This document shows, in pieces, positions 1 through 7,694 of a stretch of DNA of 11,116 bases. This DNA is from an uncultured Oscillospiraceae bacterium (GTDB lineage: Bacteria > Bacillota > Clostridia > Oscillospirales > Oscillospiraceae), in NCBI GenBank assembly GCA_947624465.1, contig CANQKJ010000046.1, positions 1-11,116 on the forward strand, given 5' to 3'. Position 1 is the first letter of the stretch. Each line of letters starts with the position of its first letter. A program made the position numbers and the translations under genes. The notes below the pieces were generated by a model that did no database searches, was not told the origin of the DNA, and saw only the letters and a list, made by a program, of their open reading frames with translations.

Positions 1-2
1 CC

Positions 3-1217
3 GCCCGCGGCGAGGTCCGGGTCTGGGAGCTGAAGGAGGCGGTGCTGGCCCTCCACCGGGCGGGGCTGCGGGTCATCATGGACGTGGTGTATAACCACAC
101 CTACCGCCTGGACTCCTGGCTGTGGCGGACGGTCCCCTGGTACTACGTCCGCCAGCAGGCGGACGGCTCCCCCTCCAACGGCTCCGGCTGCGGCTGCGAT
201 CTGGCCTCCGAGCGGAGTATGTGCGCAAAATACATCCTGGACTCCGTCCTCTACTGGGCGGAGGAGTACCACATCGACGGGTTCCGCTTCGACCTGATGG
301 GCCTTTTGGACGCGCCCCTGATGGACCGCATCCGGCGGGAGCTGGACCGGCGGTACGGCCCCGGCGAAAAGCTCATGCTGGGCGAACCCTGGAGCGCCGG
401 CGGCACCGCCGTCCGGCCCGGCGTCCGCCTGGCAGACAAGGGCAGTCTATGGCGGCTGGACGGCGGCGTGGCCGCCTTCTGCGACGACACCCGGGACGCG
501 GTGAAGGGGAGCCTCTTCCGGGCGGAGGACGCCGGCTTCGTCAACGGCGGCGGGCTGGACGCCGAAAAGCTGGCCCGCTGCGTCAGGGGCTGGGCCGGGG
601 AGGGCCTCCCCCACCGGGCCCCCTCCCAGACGGTGAATTACCTCTCCTGCCACGACGACTGGACCTTGTGGGACAAACTGGCCGCCGTGGGGCCGGGGCG
701 GTCCGGGGCCGATCTGCTCCGGCAGAACCGGCTGGCGGCCGCCATCAACTTCTCCTGCCAGGGCAGCCTGTTCCTCCTGGCCGGGGAGGAGTTCGCCCGC
801 ACCAAGAACGGCGTCAAGAACACCTACCGCTCCTCCCCAGAGCTGAACCGGCTGGACTGGGAGCGGGCCTGGGAATATGAGCCGCTGGCCGACTATTACC
901 GGGGCCTCATCGCCCTGCGGAAGCGGCTCCCCGGCCTCTGCGACAAGTCCCCCGGCGCGGGGGCGCGGCTGCTGGCCAACGACCAGTTCACTGAGCGCTG
1001 CGCCGGCGTCCTGCTGGACAACGCCGGGGACAGCCCCTGGCGGCTGCTGTGCCTGATCTTCAACGGCGGGGAGGACACCGTGGACGCGGAGCTGCCGGAA
1101 GGGGTCTGGGACGTGCTGGCCGACGGGGACTCCTCCTGGCGCTGGCAGGCGCCCTATCAGCTCCAATGCAGCGCCCGGCTGGGCCCGGCGTCGGGCCTCA
1201 TTCTGGGACAGCGTTGA
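3..1217 (+). CDS. pulA: Type I pullulanase (GH13_14), 5' end outside window
   Basis: Pullulanase hydrolyses alpha-1,6 branch linkages in pullulan, glycogen fragments and limit dextrins. The frame is open from base 3 with no start, so this is the C-terminal part (about 404 residues) of a protein that is normally much longer; the CBM-like domains and the YNWGYDP motif would lie upstream. Seen here are GH13 region I (DVVYNH), region II (GFRFDLMG, nucleophile Asp at 291-293), region III (GEPW, acid/base Glu at 384-386) and region IV (SCHDD, Asp at 654-656, followed by TLWDKL). The block AGEEFARTK...NRLDW is also typical of pullulanases. A small C-terminal beta domain ends the protein. No signal peptide can be assessed. 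The next gene starts 11 bases after its TGA, so they are probably co-transcribed. The GTG at 42 lies inside region I and is not a start. Confidence 0.95.
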   Translation, partial: ARGEVRVWELKEAVLALHRAGLRVIMDVVYNHTYRLDSWLWRTVPWYYVRQQADGSPSNGSGCGCDLASERSMCAKYILDSVLYWAEEYHIDGFRFDLMGLLDAPLMDRIRRELDRRYGPGEKLMLGEPWSAGGTAVRPGVRLADKGSLWRLDGGVAAFCDDTRDAVKGSLFRAEDAGFVNGGGLDAEKLARCVRGWAGEGLPHRAPSQTVNYLSCHDDWTLWDKLAAVGPGRSGADLLRQNRLAAAINFSCQGSLFLLAGEEFARTKNGVKNTYRSSPELNRLDWERAWEYEPLADYYRGLIALRKRLPGLCDKSPGAGARLLANDQFTERCAGVLLDNAGDSPWRLLCLIFNGGEDTVDAELPEGVWDVLADGDSSWRWQAPYQLQCSARLGPASGLILGQR

Positions 1218-1228
1218 CGAGGTAACCC

Positions 1229-3190
1229 ATGCGATTCATTTATGACAAGCGGGATATGCCCGCCCTGGACCGGGCGGAGGACAACTGCTGGCTGCTGGCC
1301 AACGGTCTGGGGGGCTATGCCTCCACGTCGGCGGCCTTCTCCGTCTCCCGGTGCGACCAGGGCGTCCTGGTGGCGGCGGAGACCCCCAACCGGCGGTCCG
1401 GCCTGGTCCACCGCCTGTCCGAGACGCTGACCACGGCCGGCGGGACGGTGTTCCTCTCCTCCCAGCGCTTCGCGGGGGACGCCCCCCCGGAGGACGGCTG
1501 GCGGCGGCTGGTCTCCTTCGTGTTCGACGGCCTCCCCGCCTGGGAGTATCAGGCCGGAGACGTGACGGTCCGGCGGCAGATCGCCGTCGAGCACGGCGCC
1601 AACCGGGCGGCGGCGGTCTACACTGTGGAGAACCGCTCCGACGCGGACTGCACCCTCCGGGTGACGCCGTCCTTCCAGTTCACGCCGAAGGGCCACCCGC
1701 CCCAAACTCCCCTCCCCCTCGCCTATGGGGACGGCGCCGTCCGCGGGGAAGGGCACGCCCTCCATATCGCCTCCAACGGGCGCGTCGCCGCCATCTCCCC
1801 GCAAAGCGAGCGGCTGTTCTACCGGCACGACGCCGAAAACGGCCGGGAGGAGAGCGGTCTGGGCCTCCTCTGCTGCCAAGTGGAGTGGACGGTGCCCGCC
1901 GGGGAGACGGGGCGGTGCGAGCTGGCGTTCTCCGCCGGACCCACGGGGTGCGCCGGCGGGGACATCCTCCGGGACTGCGAAGCGCGGCAGCGCGCCCTGC
2001 TGGACGCCGCCCCCTTCCGGGACCCGGCGGCCAGGGAGCTGGCCCGGGCCGCCGACGCCTACATCGCCTGGCGGGCCTCCACCAGCGGCAAGACCGTCAT
2101 CGCCGGCTACCCCTTCTTCGGAGACTGGGGGCGGGACACCATGATCTCCCTGCCGGGGTGCGCCCTGGCCACAGGCCGGTATGAGGACGCGAAAAGCATC
2201 CTCCGCACCTTCCTGGCCTACGAAAAGGGCGGCCTGCTGCCCAACCTGTTCCCGGAGGGGGCGGAGGTCCCGGAGTATAACTCGGCGGACGCCCCCCTGC
2301 TGCTCATCAACGGGGTGTGGTTGTACTGGCAGAAGACCGGCGACGAAGAGTTCGTCCGGGAGGCCTGGCCGGTGCTGGTCCGCATTGTCCGGGCCTATGA
2401 GACCGGCGCCCGCTACGCCATCGCCATGGACGGCGACGGCCTCATCCGCGCCGGGTCCGGCCTGGACCAGGTGACCTGGATGGACGTGCGGGTGGACGGG
2501 TTCCTCCCCACCCCCCGCCACGGCAAGCCGGTGGAGATCAACGCCTACTGGTACAATGCCCTGTGCGTCCTCCGGGAGCTGGCCCCTCTGGCCGGCGCGG
2601 AGGCCGGGGAGTACGCCGCTCTGGCGGAAAAAGTGAAGGCGTCCTTCAACGAAAAATTCTGGCTGGAGGACAGGGGATATCTGCGGGACGTACTCTCCGG
2701 CACAAAGGCCGACACCCAGCTTCGGTGCAATCAGATCTGGGCGGTGTCCATGCCCTTTACCATGCTGCCCCCCGACCGGGAGCGGCGGGTGGTGGAGGCG
2801 GTAGCCGCCAGGCTGTACACCGACCACGGCCTGCGGACCCTCTCCCCCGACGACCCGGACTTCCATCCCCTCTACGGCGGCCCCCTCCGGGACCGGGACC
2901 TGGCCTATCACCAGGGCACCGTGTGGCCCTTCCCCCTGGGAGGGTACTATCTGGCGTGGCTGAAGGTCCACGGAAACACCCCCGAGACCGCATCCCGGGT
3001 GCGGGAGCGACTGTCGACCATGCCCGCCCTGCTCCGGGAGGGCTGCGCCGGCCATCTGCCGGAGATCTACGACGGGCTGGAGCCCGGCCCCTCCAGGGGC
3101 TGCTTCGCCCAGGCGTGGAGCGTGGGGGAGCTGCTGCGGGTGTATGAGGCGCTGGAGCGAATCGAACAAGGAGACGACCGAAATGCTTGA
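1229..3190 (+). CDS. Glycogen debranching enzyme / amylo-alpha-1,6-glucosidase (GH133)
   Basis: A 653-residue protein that should release glucose from alpha-1,6 branch stubs of glycogen or limit dextrins, probably in the cytoplasm since no signal peptide is visible. Residues about 16-235 match the bacterial GDE_N beta-rich domain, beginning with the typical WLLANGLGGYAS. Residues about 280-645 form the (alpha/alpha)6 catalytic domain. Diagnostic blocks are FFGDWGRDTMISLPG (297-310), YNSADAPLLLINGVW (350-364), TWMDVRVDG...TPRHGKPVEINA (416-439), YHQGTVWPFPLG (560-571) and PEIYDG (611-616). The start at 1229 has GAGGT at 1219-1223, five bases upstream. The gene follows the pullulanase by 11 bases and its last 8 bases overlap the next gene. 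Length is normal for the family. The mirror-image 680-codon frame on the - strand is a high-GC shadow. Confidence 0.93.
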   Translation: MRFIYDKRDMPALDRAEDNCWLLANGLGGYASTSAAFSVSRCDQGVLVAAETPNRRSGLVHRLSETLTTAGGTVFLSSQRFAGDAPPEDGWRRLVSFVFDGLPAWEYQAGDVTVRRQIAVEHGANRAAAVYTVENRSDADCTLRVTPSFQFTPKGHPPQTPLPLAYGDGAVRGEGHALHIASNGRVAAISPQSERLFYRHDAENGREESGLGLLCCQVEWTVPAGETGRCELAFSAGPTGCAGGDILRDCEARQRALLDAAPFRDPAARELARAADAYIAWRASTSGKTVIAGYPFFGDWGRDTMISLPGCALATGRYEDAKSILRTFLAYEKGGLLPNLFPEGAEVPEYNSADAPLLLINGVWLYWQKTGDEEFVREAWPVLVRIVRAYETGARYAIAMDGDGLIRAGSGLDQVTWMDVRVDGFLPTPRHGKPVEINAYWYNALCVLRELAPLAGAEAGEYAALAEKVKASFNEKFWLEDRGYLRDVLSGTKADTQLRCNQIWAVSMPFTMLPPDRERRVVEAVAARLYTDHGLRTLSPDDPDFHPLYGGPLRDRDLAYHQGTVWPFPLGGYYLAWLKVHGNTPETASRVRERLSTMPALLREGCAGHLPEIYDGLEPGPSRGCFAQAWSVGELLRVYEALERIEQGDDRNA

Positions 3191-4811
3191 CAAGACCAAA
3201 CGCGGCTGGTGGAAGTCCGCGGTATTCTATCAGATCTACCCCAAGAGCTTCCAGGACTCCGACGGGGACGGGCTGGGGGACATCCCCGGCATCATCAGCC
3301 GGCTGGACTATCTGGAAACGCTGGGCATCGACGGCATCTGGCTGTCCCCGGTGTACGCCTCTCCCCAGGCGGACAACGGCTACGACATCTCGGACTATCA
3401 GGCCGTCTGGCCCCCCTTCGGCGCCATGGCCGATATGGAGCGGCTCATCGCCGAGGCCAAAAAGCGGGGCATCTCCATCATCATGGACCTGGTGCTGAAT
3501 CACAGCTCAGACGAGCATCCCTGGTTCCGGGAGGCCCTCAAGGGCCGGGACAACCCCTGCCACGACTACTACATCTGGCGGGACGGGACCCCGGACACGC
3601 CCCCCAACGACCTGCCGGCCAACTTCGGCGGCTCCGCCTGGGAGTACGTCCCGGCGCTGGGCCAGTGGTACTACCATCAGTTCGCCGTCAAGCAGCCCGA
3701 CCTGAACTGGTCCAACCCCCGCCTTCGCCGGGCGCTGTACGACATGATCCGCTTCTGGGTGGACAAGGGGGTGGAGGGCTTCCGGCTGGACGTGATCGAC
3801 AACATCGGCAAGGAGCCGGACAGGAAGATCACCGCCCGTGGCCCCAAGCTCCACGAGTACGTCCGGGAGCTCAGCCGGGAGGCCTTCCGGGAGGAGGGCC
3901 TGGTCACCGTGGGCGAGGCCTGGAGCGCCGACGTGGAGGAGGGCCGGCTGTACAGCGACCCCAGCGGCAGAGAGCTGAGCATGGTATTCCAGTTCGAGCA
4001 CAATTTCGCCGACTGCGGCGGGTGGAAGTGGGACCTGGCCCCCCTGGACCTGCCCAAACTGAAGCGGTGCATGGAGCGCTGGCAGAAGGGCCTGTACGGC
4101 CAGGGCTGGAACAGCCTGTTCTGGGACAACCACGACCTGCCCCGCATCGTCTCCCGCTGGGGGGACGACGGCAGATACCGGGTGCAGTCCGCCAAGATGC
4201 TGGCCGCGGCCCTCCACGGGATGCAGGGCACCCCCTACATCTACCAAGGGGAGGAGCTCGGCATGACCAACATCCGCCTGCCCATCGGGGAGTATGAGGA
4301 CATCGAGACCCAAAACGCCTATCGGGAGCGCCTGGAGCAGGGGTATTCCGAGGAGGACGTGATGGCCTCCATCTACGCCCGCAGCCGGGACAACGCCCGG
4401 ACCCCCATGCAGTGGTCGGCGGAGAAGAACGCCGGCTTTACCACCGGGACCCCCTGGTTCGTCGTCAATCCCAACTACACCGAGATCAATGCGGAGGCGG
4501 CCCTGGCCGACCCCGACTCCATCTTCTGGTTCTATCGGAAGCTCATCGCCCTGCGGAAGGAGTACCCCGTGTTCCGGGACGGGGACTTCACCCTGCTGGA
4601 CCCGGACAGCGAGCGGGTCTTTGCCTACACCCGGGAGACGGCGGACGAGGGGCTGCTGGTAGTCTGCAACTTCACCGGGGAGGCCCTGCCCTATCCCCTG
4701 CCCGCCGGCTTTGAGGGCGCCGGACCGCTGATCTCCAACTATCCCGCCCCGGAGAGTGGCGTCCTCCGGCCCTACGAGTGCTTCATGCTCCACCGGAGCG
4801 GCCGGCGATGA
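3183..4811 (+). CDS. Oligo-1,6-glucosidase / alpha-glucosidase (GH13_31)
   Basis: A 542-residue exo-acting glucosidase expected to release glucose from isomalto- or malto-oligosaccharides in the cytoplasm. It opens with WWKSAVFYQIYPKSFQDSDG, typical of the oligo-1,6-glucosidase/MalL/DexB group. Region I is DLVLNH (102-107) and region V is QPDLN (171-175), the signature of the oligo-1,6-glucosidase subgroup. Region II is GFRLDV with nucleophile Asp203, region III is GEAW with Glu245, and region IV is NHD with Asp318. Val204, directly after the nucleophile, is the residue that in characterised relatives favours alpha-1,6 over alpha-1,4 bonds. The start was chosen at 3183 because AAGGAG (3168-3173) lies nine bases upstream; upstream in-frame GTG codons sit inside the previous gene. 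It overlaps that gene by 8 bases and the next by ATGA. Exact substrate (isomaltose, trehalose-6-phosphate or sucrose) cannot be fixed from sequence. Confidence 0.93.
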   Translation: MLDKTKRGWWKSAVFYQIYPKSFQDSDGDGLGDIPGIISRLDYLETLGIDGIWLSPVYASPQADNGYDISDYQAVWPPFGAMADMERLIAEAKKRGISIIMDLVLNHSSDEHPWFREALKGRDNPCHDYYIWRDGTPDTPPNDLPANFGGSAWEYVPALGQWYYHQFAVKQPDLNWSNPRLRRALYDMIRFWVDKGVEGFRLDVIDNIGKEPDRKITARGPKLHEYVRELSREAFREEGLVTVGEAWSADVEEGRLYSDPSGRELSMVFQFEHNFADCGGWKWDLAPLDLPKLKRCMERWQKGLYGQGWNSLFWDNHDLPRIVSRWGDDGRYRVQSAKMLAAALHGMQGTPYIYQGEELGMTNIRLPIGEYEDIETQNAYRERLEQGYSEEDVMASIYARSRDNARTPMQWSAEKNAGFTTGTPWFVVNPNYTEINAEAALADPDSIFWFYRKLIALRKEYPVFRDGDFTLLDPDSERVFAYTRETADEGLLVVCNFTGEALPYPLPAGFEGAGPLISNYPAPESGVLRPYECFMLHRSGRR

Positions 4812-5539
4812 GATACACAGACTGCATCTTCGACCTGTACGGCACGCTGGTGGACATCCGCACCGACGAGCGCAGCCCCACCCTGTGGCGGGAGCTGGCC
4901 GCCTGGTACGGGGAGCGGGGCGCCCCCTACCGGCCGGAGGAGCTGGAGGCGGCCTATTTCGCCGCCGTCCGCGAGAAAGAGCGGGGAGCGCTCCCCCTGC
5001 GGGACGACAGCCACGAGGCCCACCCCGAGATCAGGCTGGAGGAGGTCTTCCGGGACCTGTTCCTGAAAAAGGGCGCGGACGCGGGACCGGAGGAGGCGGC
5101 GGAGACCGGCCTGCGGTTCCGGCGGCTCTCCACGGAGTACATCCGGCTGTACGACGGGGCGCGGGAGCTGCTGGAGGCCCTGCGGGCGGCCGGCCGGCGG
5201 GTCTGGCTGCTGTCCAACGCCCAGGCCGTCTTCACCCGGGACGAGCTGGACAGGCTGGGGATCGCCGGCCTTTTCGACGGCGTCTACCTGTCCTCCGACT
5301 ATGGCGTAAAGAAGCCGGACCGCCGGTTTTTCGACATCCTGCTGACCGAACGGCATATCCCCCCGGAGACCGCCGTGATGATCGGCAACGACGGGCTGTG
5401 CGACATCGCGGGGGCCCGCGCCGCGGGCCTGGCCACGGTGTACATCCGCTCCAACATCTCGCCCGACGAACCGCTGCCCGAGGCGGACTTCGCGCTGGAG
5501 GAGATGGACCTCGCCCGGGTGCGGGATATTATACTGTAA
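4808..5539 (+). CDS. HAD-family hydrolase
   Basis: A 243-residue haloacid-dehalogenase-superfamily protein with a helical cap between motifs I and II (about residues 20-115), i.e. a C1-type cap. Motif I is FDLYGT (nucleophile Asp9), motif II LLSNAQ (Ser136), motif III KKPDRRFF (Lys168/169) and motif IV MIGNDGLCDIAGA (Asp195, Asp199). Position +2 of motif I is Tyr, not the usual Asp of phosphatases. The start at 4808 forms an ATGA overlap with the stop of the glucosidase gene, indicating coupled translation; a longer reading from 4778 would only extend into that gene. It is the last gene of the glucan operon, 20 bases before a strong hairpin. A sugar-phosphate phosphatase role would fit the location but is inference; the family also includes nucleotidases and dehalogenases. 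Confidence 0.85.
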   Translation: MRYTDCIFDLYGTLVDIRTDERSPTLWRELAAWYGERGAPYRPEELEAAYFAAVREKERGALPLRDDSHEAHPEIRLEEVFRDLFLKKGADAGPEEAAETGLRFRRLSTEYIRLYDGARELLEALRAAGRRVWLLSNAQAVFTRDELDRLGIAGLFDGVYLSSDYGVKKPDRRFFDILLTERHIPPETAVMIGNDGLCDIAGARAAGLATVYIRSNISPDEPLPEADFALEEMDLARVRDIIL

Positions 5540-5559
5540 GGGCCTGACCGACACGCGCA

Positions 5560-5594
5560 AAACAGGGACCGGGGCAAAGCCCCGGTCCCTGTTT
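5560..5594. terminator. Bidirectional rho-independent terminator
   Basis: A perfect 16-bp stem (left arm 5560-5575, right arm 5579-5594) with a three-base AAA loop. It lies between the convergent HAD gene (stop 5539, + strand) and the CmpB-type gene (stop at 5608, - strand). The arm ends are AAAC/GTTT, giving TTT on the + strand and TTTT on the - strand after the GC-rich stem, so it can work in both directions. Confidence 0.85.
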
Positions 5595-5607
5595 CTGTCC
5601 CGCGCGG

Positions 5608-6888
5608 TCATTTGCCGCTTTCAGCGCTGACCATGTTCTGCCAGCGGTCCTCCACGAAATCGTCGTCATAGGCGTGGTCGATGAACTCCTCCAGGATGTT
5701 GGAGGGGGGCTGGTCGGCCTGGCGCTCGTTGTAGCGGAGCATCACCGCCATGGTGAGCAGGCCGTTCAGCGTCATCAGCACGATGATGACCCAGGTGGCG
5801 ATCTTGGCCGCCAGCGGTGGGAATTTCTCGATGAACTTCTCCAGCGGCGGATAGGCGATCTTCACCCAGACCAGTCCCAGCACGCCCCAGAAAAACATGA
5901 ACAGCACGTTGGTCCGCCCGCCGATGTTCAGGGGCATATAGCTGTAATCCCAGAACACCTTGCCGAAGACCAGCTCGGTGAACACGCTGCACATATACTC
6001 GAAGGCCCCGCCCAGCAGGCCGCCCGCCAGCAGGACCCAGCGGTCGTCCTTGTCCTTGAGGCGGATGAGGCTGACGGTGAGCAGCACGGCGCCGATGCCC
6101 CACACGAAGCTGAAGGGGCCGAAGATCACGCTGGAGCGGCTCATCCAGGTACCGCCCACCAGCCTGCAGTAGAAGGTCTCAATGATGTCCCCCAGCAGGG
6201 CGGAGATGAGGAAGACCCAGATCAGCTTGTCCAGGCTCATGCCCTTGGCGAAGACGATCTCGCCCCGGGTCTGCTCGTCCCGGATGCCGGGATAGGCCCT
6301 CTCCAGCCGCTTCCAAACGGCCCCGGCCAGTTTGGCGGACAGCTCGTCCGTCTTCCCCTTCTCCATCTGCCGCTCGAAGCTGTCCTTTCCCTTCCGCATG
6401 GCGAAGACCACGGCGATGAAGTCCGCCAGGATCAGCACCCACGCCACGATCTGGATCACCGTCAGGACGATCCCGGGGATCATGGCCGCCAGCACCATCA
6501 GCATGGGCTGGAGCAGCAGATAGGCGATGAGGATGACCGCGGCCAGCAGCGCGTTGCGGAGGAGGCTCCGCCAGGTGCCGCTGGGCGCCGATCTCAGCCA
6601 CGCGGCGTTTTTGGACAGCCGGCCGCCGAAGAAGCCCAGCACGGCCCGGACGAGGATCAGGCTGGCCAGGGTGATGACGTACATCGCCCCGTAGTTCCGC
6701 CCCAGCGGGGGCAGGGCCACAGCCAGGCCGGAGAAGACCAGGCCGATCTCAAAGTCGATGGGCAGGGTGAGGAACCCCCGGTTGATGAATCTTTTCTCCT
6801 TGACGGCGAAGAAGATCACCTCCACCGCCCAGGCCAGAAAGCCGTAGATCAGGAGGAACAGCGTCTGCTGTTCGGAGTGGAAGGTCAT
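5608..6888 (-). CDS. Polytopic membrane protein with CmpB-type (PF06541) domain
   Basis: A 426-residue integral membrane protein. The C-terminal part (about 221-350) fits the 'putative ABC transporter type IV' CmpB family: a glycine- and acid-containing first helix (LLGDIIETFYCRLVGG), SVIFGPFSFVWGIGA, a helix with GGAFEYMCS, then FWDYSYMPLNIGGRTN and FFWGVLGL. The N-terminal part (8-90) looks like a diverged second copy, with FLAWAVEVIFFAVKEKRFINRGF at its start. About ten hydrophobic segments can be placed (roughly 8-28, 48-62, 67-88, 108-126, 128-163, 221-240, 252-275, 283-303, 325-346, 362-385). A charged loop at 164-220 separates the halves and the tail (387-426) is acidic. The start at 6888 is preceded by GGGAG (6899-6903 on +). 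Transport function is only a family label; no ATPase gene is adjacent. It is alone on its strand, with its own promoter and terminator. Confidence 0.82.
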   Translation of the reverse strand: MTFHSEQQTLFLLIYGFLAWAVEVIFFAVKEKRFINRGFLTLPIDFEIGLVFSGLAVALPPLGRNYGAMYVITLASLILVRAVLGFFGGRLSKNAAWLRSAPSGTWRSLLRNALLAAVILIAYLLLQPMLMVLAAMIPGIVLTVIQIVAWVLILADFIAVVFAMRKGKDSFERQMEKGKTDELSAKLAGAVWKRLERAYPGIRDEQTRGEIVFAKGMSLDKLIWVFLISALLGDIIETFYCRLVGGTWMSRSSVIFGPFSFVWGIGAVLLTVSLIRLKDKDDRWVLLAGGLLGGAFEYMCSVFTELVFGKVFWDYSYMPLNIGGRTNVLFMFFWGVLGLVWVKIAYPPLEKFIEKFPPLAAKIATWVIIVLMTLNGLLTMAVMLRYNERQADQPPSNILEEFIDHAYDDDFVEDRWQNMVSAESGK

Positions 6889-6989
6889 GCGTGTTCATCT
6901 CCCTTTGTGTATCCACCGAATTCGCGGGCAGCGCGCCCCGCTGCGTTCGATTCCGATATCAGGGCTCCCGGTCCCCGCGATATGGGACC

Positions 6990-7018
6990 AGTATACTACG
7001 GAAAATCCCATCAATCAA
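6990..7018 (-). promoter_or_regulatory. Sigma-70/SigA-type promoter for the CmpB-type gene
   Basis: On the - strand a -35 box TTGATT (7013-7018) and a -10 box TATACT (6990-6995) are separated by exactly 17 bases. They lie about 100 bases upstream of the start at 6888. The leader between them and the gene shows no riboswitch-like structure that I can recognise. Confidence 0.6.
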
Positions 7019-7050
7019 GGGGCCGCCTTTTTCATGCCGTCAGGTCCGTG

Positions 7051-7102
7051 AAAAAAACGAGGCCGAACCCGTCCCCGATGGGGCACAAGTTCGGACTCGT
7101 TT
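7051..7102 (-). terminator. Terminator of the tRNA-Val locus
   Basis: On the - strand, 14-base arms at 7089-7102 and 7055-7068 pair with one mismatch. An inner CCCC/GGGG pairing caps the hairpin, and it runs into seven T residues (7051-7057 as A on +). It begins directly after the CCA end of the tRNA fragment, so it is most simply the original terminator of that tRNA gene. Confidence 0.75.
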
Positions 7103-7106
7103 CGTG

Positions 7107-7152
7107 TGGTGGAGACTACAGAACTCGAATCTGTGACCTCTTGCGTGTGAAG
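7107..7152 (-). tRNA. 3' half of tRNA-Val(CAC); probable att site of an integrated element
   Basis: Reading the - strand from 7151, the anticodon loop is TTCACAC (anticodon CAC at 7147-7149, valine). It is followed by the 3' anticodon stem GCAAG (7140-7144), variable loop AGGTC, a T-arm with perfect stem ACAGA/TCTGT around loop TTCGAGT (7118-7134), acceptor strand AGTCTCC (7111-7117), A and CCA (7107-7110). The bases that should form the 5' anticodon stem (7152-7156) read CGGCC and cannot pair with GCAAG, and no D-arm or 5' acceptor strand follows. The tRNA is therefore a fragment and not functional alone. This is what remains at the far end when an element integrates at a tRNA 3' end and carries its own copy of that end. 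Confidence 0.82.
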
Positions 7153-7275
7153 GCCGAATCCAAACTTTTTCTATTAATTTATTGTTCATTTTAGTAATTT
7201 CTATTATATCTTAAATACTTTTTTGGCACATTTTGTGCGCCGGCGTCCGTGTGTTACACGCCCGGCTGTGGTCGG

Positions 7276-7458
7276 TCATGTGGTCAAAAGGATTCCAAGC
7301 ATAAAGCGCAGCGGATCAACCGTGCAATAATTACCCTGCATAAAACAACAAACCAACGCCAGTCCTCGGCCATGGCTGAAGGCAGTGAGGTTCAAAAATT
7401 GCGATGCTGAGTCAAAGATAAAGCTGCTGCCTGTAACGTTCATCTGCTCAACAGCCAT
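7276..7458 (-). CDS. Possible small ORF, 60 aa, unrecognised
   Basis: A 60-codon frame beginning MAVEQMNVTGSSFIF and rich in hydrophobic and cysteine residues (LALVCCFMQGNYC). The only upstream ribosome-site-like sequence is a weak AGGTT about nine bases before the ATG. A promoter-like pair with an extended -10 lies about 60 bases further upstream on the same strand, which is the main reason to list it. I do not recognise the protein; it could equally be a chance frame in decayed DNA. Confidence 0.2.
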   Translation of the reverse strand: MAVEQMNVTGSSFIFDSASQFLNLTAFSHGRGLALVCCFMQGNYCTVDPLRFMLGILLTT

Positions 7459-7513
7459 TTGATGCTAACCTGCTCACAGTTGGCACACCCTTTCCCAGTT
7501 TGCTTTACATAAA

Positions 7514-7543
7514 AGTATACCACATCATCCGGGACACATACAA
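7514..7543 (-). promoter_or_regulatory. Candidate promoter with extended -10
   Basis: On the - strand a TTGTAT -35-like box (7538-7543) and TATACT (7514-7519) are 18 bases apart, and the -10 is preceded by TG plus one base, the extended -10 motif. It points towards the tRNA/att end and would transcribe the small frame at 7276-7458. No independent support. Confidence 0.35.
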
Positions 7544-7694
7544 GGGGTCGATCAAAACCTGTCTGGTAAATCGATCGGTGGACCTGCACCCCGATGCAGG
7601 GCCCTTTTTCTGTTAATCCTTCTTCCAAAGATAGGGTATGCGCTTGACCGTCGGGGATCTTTCCGCTAAAATGACGGTGAGGCAAAATCGGCGG

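Noticed and set aside
1157..3199. 680-codon open frame on the - strand opposite the GH133 gene
   Set aside because: Mirror of a high-GC gene: low-complexity residues (G, P, V, R, Q), no motifs, while the + strand shows clear family blocks.
5674..7194. 506-codon open frame on the + strand opposite the CmpB-type gene
   Set aside because: Composition dominated by Q, H, D, G and P, typical of antisense to a membrane protein in GC-rich DNA; it also runs through the promoter, terminator and tRNA fragment.
7583..7609. CCTGCA/TGCAGG hairpin followed by TTTTT on the + strand
   Set aside because: Only a 6-bp stem, the T-run is offset by several bases, and no + strand gene precedes it.
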